Source of the DNA: Candidatus Peribacteraceae bacterium | GTDB taxonomy: Bacteria > Patescibacteriota > Gracilibacteria > Peribacterales > Peribacteraceae | Reading direction: 5' to 3' | Length of the DNA stretch: 13,533 nt | Assembly: GCA_018062585.1 (NCBI GenBank) | Contig: JAGORY010000029.1 | Location: 1 to 13,533 of the forward strand | Shown here: positions 12,238-13,533 of the stretch, one piece after another | Layout: each line of letters opens with the position of its first letter | Numbering within the stretch: position 1 is the stretch's first letter | The notes under the pieces: generated by a model | What the model was told of the DNA's origin: nothing | What the model saw: only the letters and a program-made list of their open reading frames with translations | Databases searched by the model: none | Translations under genes and position numbers: made by a program

Positions 12238-12930
12238 ATGCGAATCGATATCCTGACATTATTTCCGGACATGTTCACGGGGCCTCTCACCGAGAGCATC
12301 CTGAAGCGCGCGGTGGAGGACAAGCTCCTTGCGATCCATACGCACGACATCCGCGCCTACGCGACTGACAAACACCGTCAGGCCGACGACAAGCCGTACG
12401 GCGGAGGAGCGGGCATGGTGATGAAGGTGGATGTTATCGTAGCCGCAATCGAGGGGGTGGTTGCACAGGGACGTGAGGAAATGAAAAATGGAAAATGGAA
12501 AGTGAAAAGTGATGACGTTATTCCTCATCGTGTGTATCTATCGGCTGCAGGCGAACGATTGACACAAGCGAAAGTGGACGCGACCGCGGAGCACGAATGG
12601 CTCATCCTTCTCTGTGGTCGCTACGAAGGAGTGGATCAGCGCGTTATCGATGACTGGATCGACGAACAGATCAGCATCGGTGATTACGTTCTCACCGGTG
12701 GCGAAATTCCGGCGATGGTTCTCATCGATGCTGTCGCTCGCAAGATTCCAGGAGTTCTTGGCAAAGAGGCGTCTGGTGACTTCGACAGTTTCTCAGAAGC
12801 GTTCGGCGGCAAGCGCGAGTACCCGCAGTACACGAGGCCCGAGGAGTTCCGCGGCAAACGCGTGCCAGATGTCCTTCTCTCCGGTCACCACGAAAAGATC
12901 GAGCAGTGGCGGAGGGAAAAGCTATTTTGA
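12238..12930 (+). CDS. trmD: tRNA (guanine-37-N1) methyltransferase
   Basis: The protein has 230 aa from ATG at 12238. An ATG at 12211 would add nine residues but lies upstream of the -10 box, and the family begins at the strand seen here, MRIDILTLFPDMF. TrmD uses S-adenosylmethionine to methylate G37 of tRNAs and prevents +1 frameshifting. Family motifs: DKPYGGGAGMVMKVD (51-65), then the trefoil-knot (SPOUT) core LCGRYEGVDQRVIDDWIDEQ and ISIGDYVLTGGEIPAMVLID, then PQYTRPEEFRGKRVPDVLLS. Arg135 and Asp149 correspond to the catalytic pair Arg154/Asp169 of H. influenzae TrmD by motif position. An extra stretch of about 14 residues, EEMKNGKWKVKSDD, sits before RVYLSAAG. The usual rpsP-rimM-trmD-rplS neighbours are absent. 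The 3' end overlaps the convergent gene by 9 nt. Confidence 0.96.
   Translation: MRIDILTLFPDMFTGPLTESILKRAVEDKLLAIHTHDIRAYATDKHRQADDKPYGGGAGMVMKVDVIVAAIEGVVAQGREEMKNGKWKVKSDDVIPHRVYLSAAGERLTQAKVDATAEHEWLILLCGRYEGVDQRVIDDWIDEQISIGDYVLTGGEIPAMVLIDAVARKIPGVLGKEASGDFDSFSEAFGGKREYPQYTRPEEFRGKRVPDVLLSGHHEKIEQWRREKLF
12481..12514 (+). repeat. A/G-rich degenerate tandem repeat inside trmD
   Basis: A purine-rich run built on GAAAATG/GGAAAATGG-like units (for example ATGAAAAATGGAAAATGG) encodes MKNGKWKVKS. It differs sharply in composition from the GC-rich gene around it. Related AAATGGAAAATGG-type repeats occur between genes of many bacteria (general recollection, not checked). It keeps the reading frame. 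Confidence 0.5.
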
Positions 12931-13365
12931 TCCTGGGGCGACGGTCTTTCCACTCAGTCGTCTGCATGCAGCAATAAGCATTCCGATCATTGGGGATAGT
13001 TGACGTTCGGCTTCACTGCTGACACTGCCTTCACGGGCTTCATGGTCTGTATTACGTTGCTTTGCCGCACTTTTGGTTTGGCGAATTTTCATGAGTTTCA
13101 ACATCTCAGACGCGGCTCTTTGCAAATCCGCTGGCAGTTCTTCCTCAAGATTGTTTGTACCTATGCGCGACCATGCTGCTTGAGTTAGTTTCGAGTCGAG
13201 GGGGACAAATTCCTCGTAGTTTTCACTGATGAGTACCGCTTGGCGTTCCGCTTGAAACGTGCCAGCGATCAACGAGTGCATCTCTAGTAAGCCACCCCAA
13301 GTTTTTGGGGATGGTATGGTCGTCGGTGTGGTGACTTCCGTACGATCGATGCTGCCGATGGCCAT
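12922..13365 (-). CDS. Unknown protein, possibly a frameshifted gene's distal part
   Basis: The protein has 147 aa from ATG at 13365. It reads MAIGSIDRTEVTTPTTIPSP, LISENYEEFVPLDSKLTQAA, EEELPADLQRAASEMLKLMK, and ends RLSGKTVAPGSK. It is mostly helical in its second half, basic toward the end, with no membrane segment and no recognised motif. The start has neither an SD nor a nearby -10 box. By contrast, a perfect TATAAT lies further upstream, before an ATG at 13498 in another frame, and deleting one C from the CCCC run just before 13365 would join the two into a 191-aa protein. Its 3' end overlaps trmD by 9 nt (convergent), leaving no room for terminators. Confidence 0.5.
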   Translation of the reverse strand: MAIGSIDRTEVTTPTTIPSPKTWGGLLEMHSLIAGTFQAERQAVLISENYEEFVPLDSKLTQAAWSRIGTNNLEEELPADLQRAASEMLKLMKIRQTKSAAKQRNTDHEAREGSVSSEAERQLSPMIGMLIAACRRLSGKTVAPGSK

Positions 13366-13509
13366 GGGGTTCGGTGGGAAGAGGGTAGATGTCTACCTTT
13401 GTACCGAACGCTGGACGGGTCTCAAGTACTGCTCCGTACATTCCTTCGATCTGTTTGTTATCTGAACAAGTCTGAAATGGCTTCAAACAGATCTCCATCG
13501 AGCAAAAAA

Positions 13510-13515
13510 ATTATA
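13510..13515 (-). promoter_or_regulatory. Consensus -10 box upstream of the last gene
   Basis: A perfect TATAAT on the minus strand is followed by 11 nt and ATG at 13498; the predicted leader is about four bases. The -35 would lie beyond the window edge. The interval 13366-13498 is open in the frame starting MEICLKPFQTCSDNKQIEGM. Confidence 0.45.
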
Positions 13516-13533
13516 AGCGTCACTTTGCTGAAC

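Noticed and set aside
13223..13498. 91-codon minus-strand open frame as a complete gene
   Set aside because: Its second half (HRQHRSYGSHHTDDH and onward) looks like an off-frame reading of the 147-aa gene; only the part before 13366 may be coding.
1..13533. Alternative genetic code (UGA = Gly, as in Gracilibacteria/Absconditabacteria)
   Set aside because: TGA ends several intact genes (for example GT2 at 4984 and trmD at 12930) and RF2 is present with a UGA-dependent frameshift.
1..13533. CRISPR array, tRNA or rRNA genes, phage or transposase genes
   Set aside because: I saw no regularly spaced repeats, no T-loop-like GGTTCGAATCC pattern and no transposase or integrase motifs in any long frame.

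Overview
The window looks like chromosomal DNA from a small-genome bacterium. A Patescibacteria/CPR lineage, perhaps Peregrinibacteria/Peribacteria-like, is my best inference. The reasons are overlapping genes, an orphan TrpR/YerC-type regulator, a core translation cluster (infC-rpmI-rplT), stand-alone prfB and trmD, a NIF3-family protein, many glycosyltransferases and several short genes I cannot place. No rRNA or other marker is present to prove the phylum. Reading frames fit the standard code: UGA is used as a stop and a release factor 2 gene is present, which argues against the UGA=Gly lineages.

Layout. 1-1087 (minus): a truncated unknown gene, a TrpR-like DNA-binding protein and a 164-aa unknown protein. 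1129-1374: a 246-bp GC-rich nested inverted-repeat (MITE-like) element with 11-bp perfect termini. 1417-2506 (minus): prfB, whose N-terminus is only recovered through a programmed +1 frameshift at CTT-TGA. 2573-8644 (plus): two one-pass membrane proteins resembling PilN and PilO, then a GT2, two GT4 and one GT-C-like membrane protein, nearly all overlapping or only a few bases apart. 8699-9859 (plus): infC-rpmI-rplT, closed by a hairpin terminator. 9910-12187 (minus): NIF3-like protein, GT2 and a small unknown. 12238-12930 (plus): trmD, divergent from the small unknown. 12922-13365 (minus): an unknown gene, possibly frameshifted.

How the genes may work together. The middle block reads as a surface programme: a type IV pilus-like inner-membrane pair beside glycosyltransferases that could build a lipid-linked glycan (DPM1/ArnC-like GT2, then GT4s) and transfer it outside the membrane (GT-C). 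The remaining recognisable genes serve translation (RF2, IF3, bL35, bL20, TrmD).

The most striking system-level signal is how initiation appears to work. I see no convincing Shine-Dalgarno sequence in front of almost any gene, while -10-like hexamers (TATAAT, TACAAT, TATGAT, GATAAT, TAGGCT) sit 6-8 nt upstream of many start codons. That places the expected transcription start at or within a base or two of the start codon, so leaderless mRNAs may be common here. The prfB frameshift site nevertheless keeps an AAGGA element, suggesting that the anti-SD of 16S rRNA is still functional.
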